Source: a virus
Reading direction: 5' to 3' (one strand)
Virus record (IMG/VR): IMGVR_UViG_3300042503_001359
Span: 1-20,878 of that record
DNA: 20,878 bases
The notes under the pieces are model-generated. The model was not told where the DNA came from, searched no databases, and worked only from the letters and a program-made list of their open reading frames with translations. Of the stretch, positions 6,136-11,900 are shown piece after piece; position 1 is the first letter of the stretch; each line of letters opens with the position of its first letter. Made by a program: the position numbers and the translations under genes.

Positions 6136-6227
6136 GGGAAATGGTGGAGTTACTATTTCCCAGTCACCCTCAGACTGGGTATGAGAGACGTAATTTATAC
6201 ACCCCATAGGTCTCGGTTAGTGGGTGT
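6136..6227 (-). ncRNA. Structured psbA 5' leader (candidate PhotoRC-type RNA)
   Basis: The leader between the psbA promoter and start is about 160 bases. It contains several perfect stems. ACACCC / GGGTGT spans 6199-6227 and GAGAC / GTCTC spans 6185-6214. CCCAGTC / GACTGGG at 6159-6179 has a 7-base loop. GGGAAAT / ATTTCCC spans 6136-6161. The last two share bases 6159-6161 and so compete. PhotoRC-I and PhotoRC-II are described RNA motifs found upstream of psbA in cyanobacteria and cyanophages; this leader is a candidate, but I cannot check the consensus. Confidence 0.5.
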
Positions 6228-6269
6228 TACAAAGATTAAAGAACTGTTACATTCCTTAACCTGTTGATG

Positions 6270-6303
6270 TATTTATCATACCATTGTTTGGAAACCCTGT
6301 CAA
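6270..6303 (-). promoter_or_regulatory. psbA promoter: sigma70 consensus fused to a late motif
   Basis: A perfect -35 TTGACA (6303-6298), 17 bases, then -10 TATGAT (6280-6275), whose last bases begin GATAAATA (6277-6270), a T4-type late motif. Transcription would start near 6268, leaving a leader of about 160 bases before psbA. Confidence 0.78.
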
Positions 6304-6328
6304 TTGGTTCAATCCTAAAACCGTCCAC

Positions 6329-6355
6329 CATAAATAAGACCTTAAAAACTAAATA
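6329..6355 (+). promoter_or_regulatory. Late promoter(s) for the plus-strand gene trio
   Basis: CATAAATA at 6329-6336 and CTAAATA at 6349-6355 both fit cyanophage late-promoter cores. They point at the plus-strand genes starting at 6377, with leader lengths of about 35 and 15 bases. The region is intergenic and divergent from psbA. Confidence 0.55.
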
Positions 6356-6376
6356 GTTAAAACTGCTTTCCCTCAT

Positions 6377-6568
6377 ATGCCTCGGGAATGGAACACTCCT
6401 ATTAGGGAACCTTGGAATGCACCAATACATAATACTCTAAAAGCAATAGACAATCATACTCAAGAATACTTCAAGAGTGGTGATAAATGGCATTTAGAAA
6501 AAGCAGATACGTTAAGAAACTATCTAACTGAACTTAAGACCTGGATCCATAAACAAGAAGGAAGATGA
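6377..6568 (+). CDS. Conserved-looking 63-aa hypothetical protein
   Basis: This 63-residue protein has a Pro/Trp-rich start (PREWNTPIREPWNAPIHN) followed by amphipathic helices (TLKAIDNHTQEYFKSGD and EKADTLRNYLTELKTWIHKQ). It has no membrane segment. It looks like a small protein shared among T4-like cyanophages, but I cannot name its role. It is the first of three plus-strand genes, behind two late-promoter motifs, and its stop overlaps the start of the next gene as ATGA. Late expression beside lysis genes is the likely context. Confidence 0.75.
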   Translation: MPREWNTPIREPWNAPIHNTLKAIDNHTQEYFKSGDKWHLEKADTLRNYLTELKTWIHKQEGR

Positions 6569-6735
6569 AATCAATACTTCTCCTTGGAATATTAATTATA
6601 AGATTGATAACTAACGAGGGAATATTCAATGAAGGACGAAGACCACAACCAAAAAGACAACCAACAGAAGTCATCAGGTTTATCAGAAGACCTGCTAAAA
6701 GAGGTAGGAAAAAAGCACGGTTCACTATTGAATAA
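6565..6735 (+). CDS. 56-aa membrane-anchored basic peptide, overlapped by the next gene
   Basis: The ATG at 6565 is coupled to the previous stop (ATGA) and has GAAGGA immediately upstream. The 56 residues comprise a short hydrophobic N-terminus (KSILLLGILIIRLIT) and a strongly basic remainder (RRPQPKRQPTEVIRF, then RRPAKRGRKKARF). Its last 107 bases are shared, in another frame, with the start of the 110-aa gene. Nested or overlapping membrane genes next to a lysozyme recall spanin gene pairs, but neither protein has a clear lipobox here, so this is only a suggestion. It may also be a small membrane-active peptide of unknown role. Confidence 0.55.
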   Translation: MKSILLLGILIIRLITNEGIFNEGRRPQPKRQPTEVIRFIRRPAKRGRKKARFTIE

Positions 6736-6961
6736 ACTAATCTTTATTATCTGCTGTGCGGTAATTGGGTTTGTTGGTATTAACTTTGTTGCCTGTAACT
6801 TTATGATTCCAGGAACAATTAATAAAGCAAATGTAAAGGGGGAACTAAAAAATCCCCCTCCTTTAGATTGCAAAGAATCTGAAAGAAGGGGGTATGAAAC
6901 TTTACTTACTATTCTTACTACAGTAATCGCACTAAGAACAAGAGTAGAAGATAGTGATTAA
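6629..6961 (+). CDS. 110-aa membrane protein next to lysozyme
   Basis: The 110-residue protein has a charged cytoplasmic-type N-terminus (KDEDHNQKDNQQK) and one long hydrophobic helix at about residues 36-62 (KLIFIICCAVIGFVGINFVA). After a Pro-rich linker comes a conserved-looking C-terminal helix (ESERRGYETLLTILTTVIAL), which could be a second membrane or amphipathic segment. The ATG has GAGGG about nine bases upstream. It converges with the lysozyme gene, overlapping it by four bases. A holin- or spanin-like role in lysis is plausible from topology and position alone. Confidence 0.72.
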   Translation: MKDEDHNQKDNQQKSSGLSEDLLKEVGKKHGSLLNKLIFIICCAVIGFVGINFVACNFMIPGTINKANVKGELKNPPPLDCKESERRGYETLLTILTTVIALRTRVEDSD

Positions 6962-7572
6962 GAAACCCAAAGTTTTCCTTCTGCTTTTCTTCTTCTCAGT
7001 AATCCTGCTTCCACTTTAGTACCAGGATTACGATAAAGTTCTAATGCTGCTGGAACTTCATTCCATTTCTTTTCTCTTAGGACTCTAGTTATGGTATTAA
7101 AATTGGGAGACCCGTAAAAACCAGCACCAAGATTATAAGCAAAAGATAGAAGAGCTCCTTGTTGATTTTCATTCATCTCATTCCAATATGGGATTTTTTG
7201 TAGTGATGGAAGAAATTCTCTGCGAAGTTGGAAGTATAGAAGATCATCTGCTTCTTCTTGAGTAATCTTATTACCAATCAAAAACCGAGTTCCATCTTTT
7301 CTACGAGTACTTCCCCATCCAATAGTAATGGGAAGTCCACCAGTAAGAGGATCATAATATGCCTTTAGATGACATCCTTCAAACTCCTTGATTAAATCTA
7401 CACCCGGAAATGGAAGACCATCAAGAGTTGGTTCTACTTTTTGATTCCGATACCTTCTAGCAAACTCATCAAGAATTTCTTTATGAATTGATGCCTGAAG
7501 AAAATTCCAAGCATCATTTTGATGTGGGAGATCCTTATGATTTTTTACTGCATCAATAAATTTAATACTCAT
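6958..7572 (-). CDS. GH24 (T4-type) lysozyme / endolysin
   Basis: The protein has 204 residues from the ATG at 7572-7570, chosen because it overlaps the upstream stop as ATGA; a longer frame to 7617 lacks that support. About 55 leading residues form a helical extension with no signal peptide. The muramidase domain follows: KEFEGCHLKAYYDPLTGG with catalytic Glu65 and Asp74, and PITIGWG with Thr83. Then come the helical NENQQGALLSFAYNLGAG block and AGLLRRRKAEGKLW, both typical of phage lysozymes. It cleaves peptidoglycan at the end of infection, or acts as a virion enzyme. It is the last gene of the C39-peptidase transcript and meets the plus-strand membrane genes head-on. Confidence 0.92.
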   Translation of the reverse strand: MSIKFIDAVKNHKDLPHQNDAWNFLQASIHKEILDEFARRYRNQKVEPTLDGLPFPGVDLIKEFEGCHLKAYYDPLTGGLPITIGWGSTRRKDGTRFLIGNKITQEEADDLLYFQLRREFLPSLQKIPYWNEMNENQQGALLSFAYNLGAGFYGSPNFNTITRVLREKKWNEVPAALELYRNPGTKVEAGLLRRRKAEGKLWVS

Positions 7573-8258
7573 TTGAAAACTCTTCCCCAACCTGATTTTG
7601 GACCATCTGGAGTCCATCTGCGAGCAAGTTCACTTCTCTTGTAAACCGCACCCTTTCCATTATACACGGAACCAGTATATCCGTCATTCAAAGAACCATA
7701 AGGATCGTTCACAACGTAATCTTCTCCTTTTTTACCAATCACGACAAGCATATGACCACCTACGGGACTAGATAAAGACCCCCGATGAAGAATACCAATG
7801 ATAACAGGTCTGCCGTTGGCAAGTTCACGATCAAGATCAGCAAAAGAAAGGTTATAACTAAAGGTTGATTTGACCCCATAAGATTCCAGAACTTTTGTCT
7901 GGACTGAGTGATCGGTTGTATCACCGATAGAAAAAACTTTTCTAACATAGGCATCGTCGCCTTTAGGTCCTACTAGTGTGCCAGGTTTAAAATACTCTAA
8001 GCACATAGCACAAGCAGATGAATTACAGGTCCTCTGAGCATCTCTGTAATTATCAGTTTGTGGAAAATATGGAACTTTAAGAACTTCAGGAACTGTTTGT
8101 TCTGCTTTTGTTCTATAAATTCTCACCCAATTTGCAGAATCATCCATCAACTCTGGGAATTTAGCTGCCAAATCAACCTCAAGTTGCTCCACAGCAGCAA
8201 CGTGCTTTGGATTTTTTTCATCGTAATGTTTGAAGAAGTTATGAAGATCTATTCTCAT
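7569..8258 (-). CDS. C39-like cysteine peptidase
   Basis: This 229-residue protein has a helical leader of about 55 residues, then a peptidase C39-type papain-like fold. Cys78 lies in QRTCNSSACAMC, His169 in PVGGHMLVVIG and Asp185 in YVVNDPYGS, in the expected Cys-His-Asp order. VPYFPQTDN just before the Cys is also typical of the C39_2 family. No ABC-transporter part or signal peptide is present. It is translationally coupled to the lysozyme, so a role in cutting peptidoglycan cross-links or another envelope or virion protein is likely; processing of a phage protein is the alternative. The catalytic motif is clear but the substrate is not. Confidence 0.82.
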   Translation of the reverse strand: MRIDLHNFFKHYDEKNPKHVAAVEQLEVDLAAKFPELMDDSANWVRIYRTKAEQTVPEVLKVPYFPQTDNYRDAQRTCNSSACAMCLEYFKPGTLVGPKGDDAYVRKVFSIGDTTDHSVQTKVLESYGVKSTFSYNLSFADLDRELANGRPVIIGILHRGSLSSPVGGHMLVVIGKKGEDYVVNDPYGSLNDGYTGSVYNGKGAVYKRSELARRWTPDGPKSGWGRVFK

Positions 8259-8277
8259 TGTTCTTTTGCAAATTTAC

Positions 8278-8439
8278 TTATCTATAATATTCTTCAATCT
8301 TATCTAATACTTTATTCAGATATCTGTGAGCAACTTCTTTAGGATTGCCACCCCAACTAAATTCATCTCTATCCAATTGATTTTTTATCTTGAGAACTTC
8401 CGTTCTCATAATATCCTTAGTAAGTTGTCCTCTTGGCAT
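8278..8439 (-). CDS. 53-aa hypothetical protein
   Basis: A 53-codon frame starts at the ATG 8439-8437. The sequence is highly helical and charged (PRGQLTKDIMRTEVLKIKNQ, then GGNPKEVAHRYLNKVLDKIE) and looks like a genuine small phage protein; no membrane segment is seen. The ATG falls just after the U-tract of a terminator, so it would begin a new transcript or depend on read-through. It ends 19 bases before the C39-peptidase gene. Function unknown. Confidence 0.65.
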   Translation of the reverse strand: MPRGQLTKDIMRTEVLKIKNQLDRDEFSWGGNPKEVAHRYLNKVLDKIEEYYR

Positions 8440-8442
8440 AAT

Positions 8443-8476
8443 AAAAAAACTCTGCTGTCTATTTAGCAGCAGAGTT
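8443..8476 (-). terminator. Terminator of the hli-petF-peroxiredoxin operon
   Basis: A 10-bp stem AACTCTGCTG / CAGCAGAGTT with a short loop is followed by about five to seven Ts on the minus strand. It lies just past the 29-aa membrane peptide. Confidence 0.85.
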
Positions 8477-8482
8477 ATATTC

Positions 8483-8572
8483 TCACAAGTCTTCAGTTGT
8501 TTTATTAATTGCGTAGGAAATAAGAACTAAGGAACCAATCCCAGTAAGAGTAAAAAGTATTTCGTGGAACAT
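8483..8572 (-). CDS. 29-aa single-helix membrane peptide
   Basis: A 29-codon frame from the ATG 8572-8570 encodes one hydrophobic helix (HEILFTLTGIGSLVLISYAI) and a short polar tail (NKTTEDL). It sits between the peroxiredoxin gene and the operon terminator, filling the gap exactly. Its size matches the smallest cytochrome b6f and photosystem subunits (PetN has about 29 residues), but I do not see specific identity to any of them. No strong ribosome site is visible. It could be a real tiny membrane protein or chance; the operon position favours real. Confidence 0.48.
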   Translation of the reverse strand: MFHEILFTLTGIGSLVLISYAINKTTEDL

Positions 8573-8598
8573 TGTTCTATAAAAAACTACATTACTAG

Positions 8599-9126
8599 TT
8601 ATGCAGCAACTACTTCACGAACTGTAGATTTAACATACTCAAGAAGATTTTCTGGGGTGCTCTTCTCGTATGGATCAGTATCTGCATTATCACGCATACC
8701 ATCTTCAACGAATAGTTTTTCAATAACTCCGTTATCAATAACAGCAGCATAACGCCAAGAACGTTGACCGAAACCAAGATTAGATTTGGTTACGAGATAT
8801 CCCATAGAACGAGTGAAATATGCATTACCATCAGGGATAAGTTTTACATTCTTGATATTCTGGTCTTGTGCCCAAGCATTCATCACAAACCCATCATTAA
8901 CAGAGATGCAATAAATATCGTCGATGCCACTACCAATAAAGTCTTCGTATTTCTCTTCGAATCCAGGTAGCTGATAGGCACTGCAAGTAGGAGTGAAAGC
9001 ACCAGGCAAGCTAAAAATGACAACACGTTTCCCATCGAAAAGTTCCGAAGATGTACGGTTTACAAATTCTCCGTTCTCACGGAATACAAATTCTACTTGT
9101 GGGATAATATATTTCTCTTTACGCAT
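8599..9126 (-). CDS. Peroxiredoxin (Prx5 / type II-like)
   Basis: The start is taken as the ATG at 9126 because GGGAGG lies about six bases upstream, giving 175 residues. An in-frame ATG at 9171 would add 15 (FNFFKKEETTREVP) and cannot be excluded. The peroxidatic Cys48 is in LPGAFTPTCS, the hallmark of Prx5/type II enzymes. NDGFVMNAWAQDQ and the Arg in GQRSWRYAAV complete the active-site region. A second Cys73 (DDIYCISV) might be resolving. It would reduce hydrogen or alkyl peroxides made by photosynthesis in the infected cell, with electrons from a thiol partner such as a glutaredoxin. It ends a redox and photoprotection operon. Confidence 0.93.
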   Translation of the reverse strand: MRKEKYIIPQVEFVFRENGEFVNRTSSELFDGKRVVIFSLPGAFTPTCSAYQLPGFEEKYEDFIGSGIDDIYCISVNDGFVMNAWAQDQNIKNVKLIPDGNAYFTRSMGYLVTKSNLGFGQRSWRYAAVIDNGVIEKLFVEDGMRDNADTDPYEKSTPENLLEYVKSTVREVVAA

Positions 9127-9176
9127 AGGAACCTCCCTAGTCGTTTCTTCTTTTTTAAAAAAATTAAACATAATTA

Positions 9177-9320
9177 TTAATCAAAAACAGCAGTAACTCC
9201 AACAACTTTAGCATTTGGATTTCGTGCAAGTGCAGTTTCCCTTGCATCCTGATAATCTCTTGCCTCTACGATTTCGTGGAAGACCTTACCTGCTACATAC
9301 AACTGCACTTTACACTTCAT
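9177..9320 (-). CDS. 47-aa conserved-looking protein
   Basis: From the ATG 9320-9318 the protein has 47 residues: KCKVQLYVAGKVFHEIVEA, then RDYQDARETALARNPNAKVV and a final GVTAVFD. The strand-helix-strand layout suggests a small compact fold. It begins one base after the stop codon of the short hli gene, so it is translated with it. Longer frames upstream overlap the hli gene and are rejected. I believe it belongs to a family common in cyanophages next to hli genes, but no function is known to me. Confidence 0.72.
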   Translation of the reverse strand: MKCKVQLYVAGKVFHEIVEARDYQDARETALARNPNAKVVGVTAVFD

Positions 9321-9321
9321 A

Positions 9322-9429
9322 TCACCAAATACCAGGAATAATTTGACCAGTGGCAGCATAACTACCAATTGCGGCAACAATACCGATCATTGCTGCCCAA
9401 CCATTAATACGTTCTGCACGTTCGTTCAT
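9322..9429 (-). CDS. hli: Short high-light-inducible protein (35 aa)
   Basis: This 35-residue one-helix Hli protein reads ERAERINGWAAMIGIVAAIG followed by SYAATGQIIPGIW. It keeps the Glu and Asn of the chlorophyll-binding ExxNGxxAMxG motif. Trp-Ala replaces the usual Arg-x after NG, a variant I recall from other short picocyanobacterial Hli proteins. The TGQIIPG end is the signature of multicopy and phage Hli proteins. It would bind pigment and quench excess light near photosystem II. Its start overlaps the stop of the upstream gene (ATGA). Confidence 0.88.
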   Translation of the reverse strand: MNERAERINGWAAMIGIVAAIGSYAATGQIIPGIW

Positions 9430-9638
9430 TTGTTTTCTCCTTGATAAATGTGTTTTTGTTTTAGTTCTGGGTCTGGGTTGCAGACCATTCGTTCTTTAAT
9501 TGGTTTGATTACGATAAACTTATCGTTTTTAAGGGTGCCTGCAATCTTAACTTCTAGTTCTACATCTCGGTCCCAAGCACCACTATCAACCAACTCTTGA
9601 AGGGCAAGATTAAATTGCCCTAGCATATTAGCACTCAC
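9426..9638 (-). CDS. 70-aa hypothetical protein after ferredoxin (GTG start)
   Basis: The best start is the GTG at 9638-9636: it overlaps the ferredoxin stop as GTGA and has GAGGAG at good spacing. An internal ATG at 9626 gives 66 residues. The protein reads [20 protein letters not shown], then a beta-rich middle ([20 protein letters not shown]), and ends in a charged tail. There is no cofactor or membrane motif. Tight coupling to petF and hli suggests a role linked to them, but the function is unknown. Confidence 0.7.
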   Translation of the reverse strand: MSANMLGQFNLALQELVDSGAWDRDVELEVKIAGTLKNDKFIVIKPIKERMVCNPDPELKQKHIYQGENK

Positions 9639-9928
9639 AAATTCTCCTCTTGTTCGGTAAGAATCACACAATCACTTGTTGGATATGCAACACAAGTCAG
9701 AACCCAACCTTCTGCAATCTGGTCATCATCAAGGAAGGATTGCTCCTCATTATCTACGGTGCCAGAGATGAGTTTTCCTGCACAAGCCGAACAAGCACCT
9801 GCTTTACATGAAGAAGGAAGGTCAACACCTGCTTCCTCTGCTGCTTCAAGAATGTATTGATCGTCTTGGCATTGGATTGTGGTTTCAGTTCCATCGGGAG
9901 ATTGAAGAGTGATATTAAAAACGGTCAT
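9635..9928 (-). CDS. petF: Plant-type 2Fe-2S ferredoxin
   Basis: This 97-residue ferredoxin has the full cluster-binding set: Cys41, Cys46 and Cys49 in [14 protein letters not shown], and Cys79 in [27 protein letters not shown] is the usual loop. It accepts electrons from photosystem I and passes them to enzymes such as ferredoxin-NADP reductase, bilin reductases or, in the phage context, nucleotide-making enzymes. Length and motif spacing are normal. Its ATG shares one base with the stop of the 28-aa membrane peptide (TGATG), so the two are coupled. Confidence 0.97.
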   Translation of the reverse strand: MTVFNITLQSPDGTETTIQCQDDQYILEAAEEAGVDLPSSCKAGACSACAGKLISGTVDNEEQSFLDDDQIAEGWVLTCVAYPTSDCVILTEQEENL

Positions 9929-10014
9929 CAGTAAGTCTCACAAATTTTTTCTACAGATGCTGCCAACAAAACGAAGAAGGCAACTGATGTGATTGTAAAG
10001 AGAAATGAAGTCAT
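9928..10014 (-). CDS. 28-aa single-helix membrane peptide upstream of petF
   Basis: A 28-codon frame from the ATG 10014-10012 encodes one hydrophobic helix ([20 protein letters not shown]) and a short polar end (EKICETY). Its stop and the petF start share a base (TGATG), the strongest sign that it is translated. It lies between an hli gene and petF. It has the size of small photosystem or b6f subunits, but I cannot match it to one, and it seems to be a phage-type membrane peptide. Role unknown. Confidence 0.65.
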   Translation of the reverse strand: MTSFLFTITSVAFFVLLAASVEKICETY

Positions 10015-10023
10015 TGTCAAGTA

Positions 10024-10233
10024 TCAAATAACACCGAAGAAAAGATTACCAGTTAGTGCATAAGAAATAGCACCTGCAACGATGCCGATCATAGCCCAAC
10101 GACCATTCATTTTTTCTGCCTTCTCAGCATAAGGTTCGATGCCGTAACGATCAAGGTCTTCCTTGGTCATATACATCGAAGGTTCTTTGGCAAACATATT
10201 CATTTGCCCGAACTCATTTTTTGTTACAGTCAT
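10024..10233 (-). CDS. hli: High-light-inducible protein (69 aa)
   Basis: This 69-residue Hli protein has a polar N-terminus (VTKNEFGQMNMFAKEPSMY) and then the pigment-binding helix at about residues 38-62 (AEKMNGRWAMIGIVAGAISY). The complete ExxNGRxAMxG motif is present, ending TGNLFFGVI. It would bind chlorophyll and carotenoid in the thylakoid and protect photosystem II from excess light. It is the first gene of the petF-peroxiredoxin operon, driven by the promoter at 10260-10288 within the porin terminator. Confidence 0.93.
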   Translation of the reverse strand: MTVTKNEFGQMNMFAKEPSMYMTKEDLDRYGIEPYAEKAEKMNGRWAMIGIVAGAISYALTGNLFFGVI

Positions 10234-10259
10234 TATCTTTTGTAAAGATTTACAACAAC

Positions 10260-10288
10260 ACTATATAGCAAAAAAAGAGGGGTGTCAA
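10260..10288 (-). promoter_or_regulatory. Strong sigma70-type promoter for the hli-petF operon
   Basis: A perfect -35 TTGACA (10288-10283), a 17-base spacer and -10 TATAGT (10265-10260). The -35 sits exactly in the loop of the porin terminator, and the spacer is its 3' arm and U-tract. The leader to the hli ATG would be about 20 bases. Confidence 0.72.
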
Positions 10289-10294
10289 CCCCTC
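10271..10294 (-). terminator. Porin terminator
   Basis: A 7-bp stem GAGGGGT / ACCCCTC with a 4-base loop is followed by seven Ts on the minus strand, about 30 bases past the porin stop. It overlaps the next promoter. Confidence 0.85.
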
Positions 10295-10324
10295 CTTAAG
10301 ATTTTGTTTAGATTTGCTAACTTA

Positions 10325-11794
10325 TCAGAACTTAAATGTCGTCTGAATTACACCACCCCAGTTGGAGGAATTACCAGCAAGACGCTGATTGTCGCTACCA
10401 TAGATGATAGCAGGAGTGACGCTGATGTTATCAGATACTTGATACTTGTAGAAGATTTCAAGAAGAGTGGACTTCTCAAGATTTTCACCAGTAGGTGCTT
10501 GACCGATAGCAACACCAGCGGAGTTACCATCAACAAACACATCATCCCAAGTTAGACCAGCAAACCAGGACTGACTATTGGTAGCATCACTTTGGGTGCC
10601 ACTTACAGTGTTCCAACCATAACCTGCGGAGATGGAAGGTGCCCAACCAGATTGGGTGGGTTCCCAGTATGCGTTGATAGCATAACCGTTAGAGGTTTGA
10701 CCAGGAACAAGAGTACCTGATGCACCGTTCAGACCGTTGTAGGTGCGAACACGGGTGCCTTCAGTACCATAACGATAACCGAAAGCAGCACCCCAGTTTT
10801 GACCACGATAACCGATTTGTGCCAGAGTGTTGAGAGCACCAGAACGGTCAAACTCACCAGTGGAACTATCGTTGCCATTTTGTGCAACGTAGTTTACACC
10901 AGCAACGAGACCTGTCTTCTTACCATACTGGATACCGAAACCAGAACCAACTGCCTTGTTATAAACACCAGGAGCACCTGCTACTTGGAAGAAGTCAAGA
11001 ATCTTAGATTCATATGCTGAAGGAACCCAAGCAATCTCAGTGTTACGAACAAGAGCACCAGCAGTAATAGTGGTGGTGTTATTGAATGCAGGGAACGAAT
11101 AGTACAGACGGTCGATAACTACATTGTTACCAACTTCACTGGAAGTGTTGTCTGCCTTATCCAGTTTGAAGATTGAAGAACTGGAACCGAAAGGATTGCT
11201 GCTGAAATTGGCAGAACGCAGACGAGTGCGAAGCAGATCCTTGCCAGTGAATGAAGTATCCAGGTTCAGACGCAGATCGTAGTTGAATGCGGTGCGAGTT
11301 GAATCACCATCTTTGGTTAGATAATCATCAACACCACCGATTACGAAGTTTGCTTCACCACGAAGTTTGGTAGTAGTGGAGAACTGTTGTGCTTCAAGTG
11401 TAGTAACTTGTGCTTCAAGACCATCTACACGACCTTTAAGAACTGCGAGTTCTTTTGCAAACTCAGTTTGCAGTTTACGAAGTTCGTCGGTAACTTCAGT
11501 TACACGATCAAGGCAAGCATTGAGAAGTGCTGCTGCCTCATAGCGGGTCATAGCACGACCACCACCATAAGTGCCGTTAGGATAACCAGCAACGCAACCA
11601 TAACGCTCTACCAGTTGCGACAGTGCTTGATATGCCCAATCGGTTGGTTGCACATCAGAAAATTGAGTGACGCTTGTAACCTGTTCAGAGGAATATTGAT
11701 TGACTGCTGCCATATTGAGATCTGCGGCATTCGCAGCAACAGGAGCAACCATTCCCAGAGCAACAGGTGCAAGCATCAGTTGTTTGAGTTTCAT
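10325..11794 (-). CDS. Cyanobacterial-type outer-membrane porin (SLH + OprB-like)
   Basis: The 489-residue protein begins with a signal peptide (KLKQLMLAPVALGMVAPVAA, cut near ANA-A). An SLH domain spans about residues 45-95 (FSDVQPTDWAYQALSQLVER, GCVAGYPNGTY, TRYEAAALLNACLD). A short coiled coil at about 97-137 is followed by a long beta-barrel domain ending in Phe (GGVIQTTFKF). This is the architecture of cyanobacterial outer-membrane porins (Som / Slr1841 / iron-uptake porin type), where SLH binds the cell wall and the barrel moves ions or small solutes. It looks complete, is more GC-rich than the sugar genes, and was probably taken from a host. It has its own psbA-like promoter and terminator. 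Confidence 0.93.
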   Translation of the reverse strand: MKLKQLMLAPVALGMVAPVAANAADLNMAAVNQYSSEQVTSVTQFSDVQPTDWAYQALSQLVERYGCVAGYPNGTYGGGRAMTRYEAAALLNACLDRVTEVTDELRKLQTEFAKELAVLKGRVDGLEAQVTTLEAQQFSTTTKLRGEANFVIGGVDDYLTKDGDSTRTAFNYDLRLNLDTSFTGKDLLRTRLRSANFSSNPFGSSSSIFKLDKADNTSSEVGNNVVIDRLYYSFPAFNNTTTITAGALVRNTEIAWVPSAYESKILDFFQVAGAPGVYNKAVGSGFGIQYGKKTGLVAGVNYVAQNGNDSSTGEFDRSGALNTLAQIGYRGQNWGAAFGYRYGTEGTRVRTYNGLNGASGTLVPGQTSNGYAINAYWEPTQSGWAPSISAGYGWNTVSGTQSDATNSQSWFAGLTWDDVFVDGNSAGVAIGQAPTGENLEKSTLLEIFYKYQVSDNISVTPAIIYGSDNQRLAGNSSNWGGVIQTTFKF

Positions 11795-11865
11795 AAAATT
11801 TTGTTTTTAGTACTAAACGACAGTTGTGTAACTTTGCAAATAGTTGCGGCATCGTCACATCACGG

Positions 11866-11900
11866 TATTTATCTTAACAGATTCTTTGGGATCGTGTCAA
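11866..11900 (-). promoter_or_regulatory. Porin promoter: sigma70-type plus overlapping late motif
   Basis: TTGACA (11900-11895), an 18-base spacer and TAAGAT (11876-11871), the last bases of which begin GATAAATA (11873-11866). The layout copies the psbA promoter. It overlaps the last codons of the GT25 gene and leaves a leader of about 70 bases. Confidence 0.7.
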
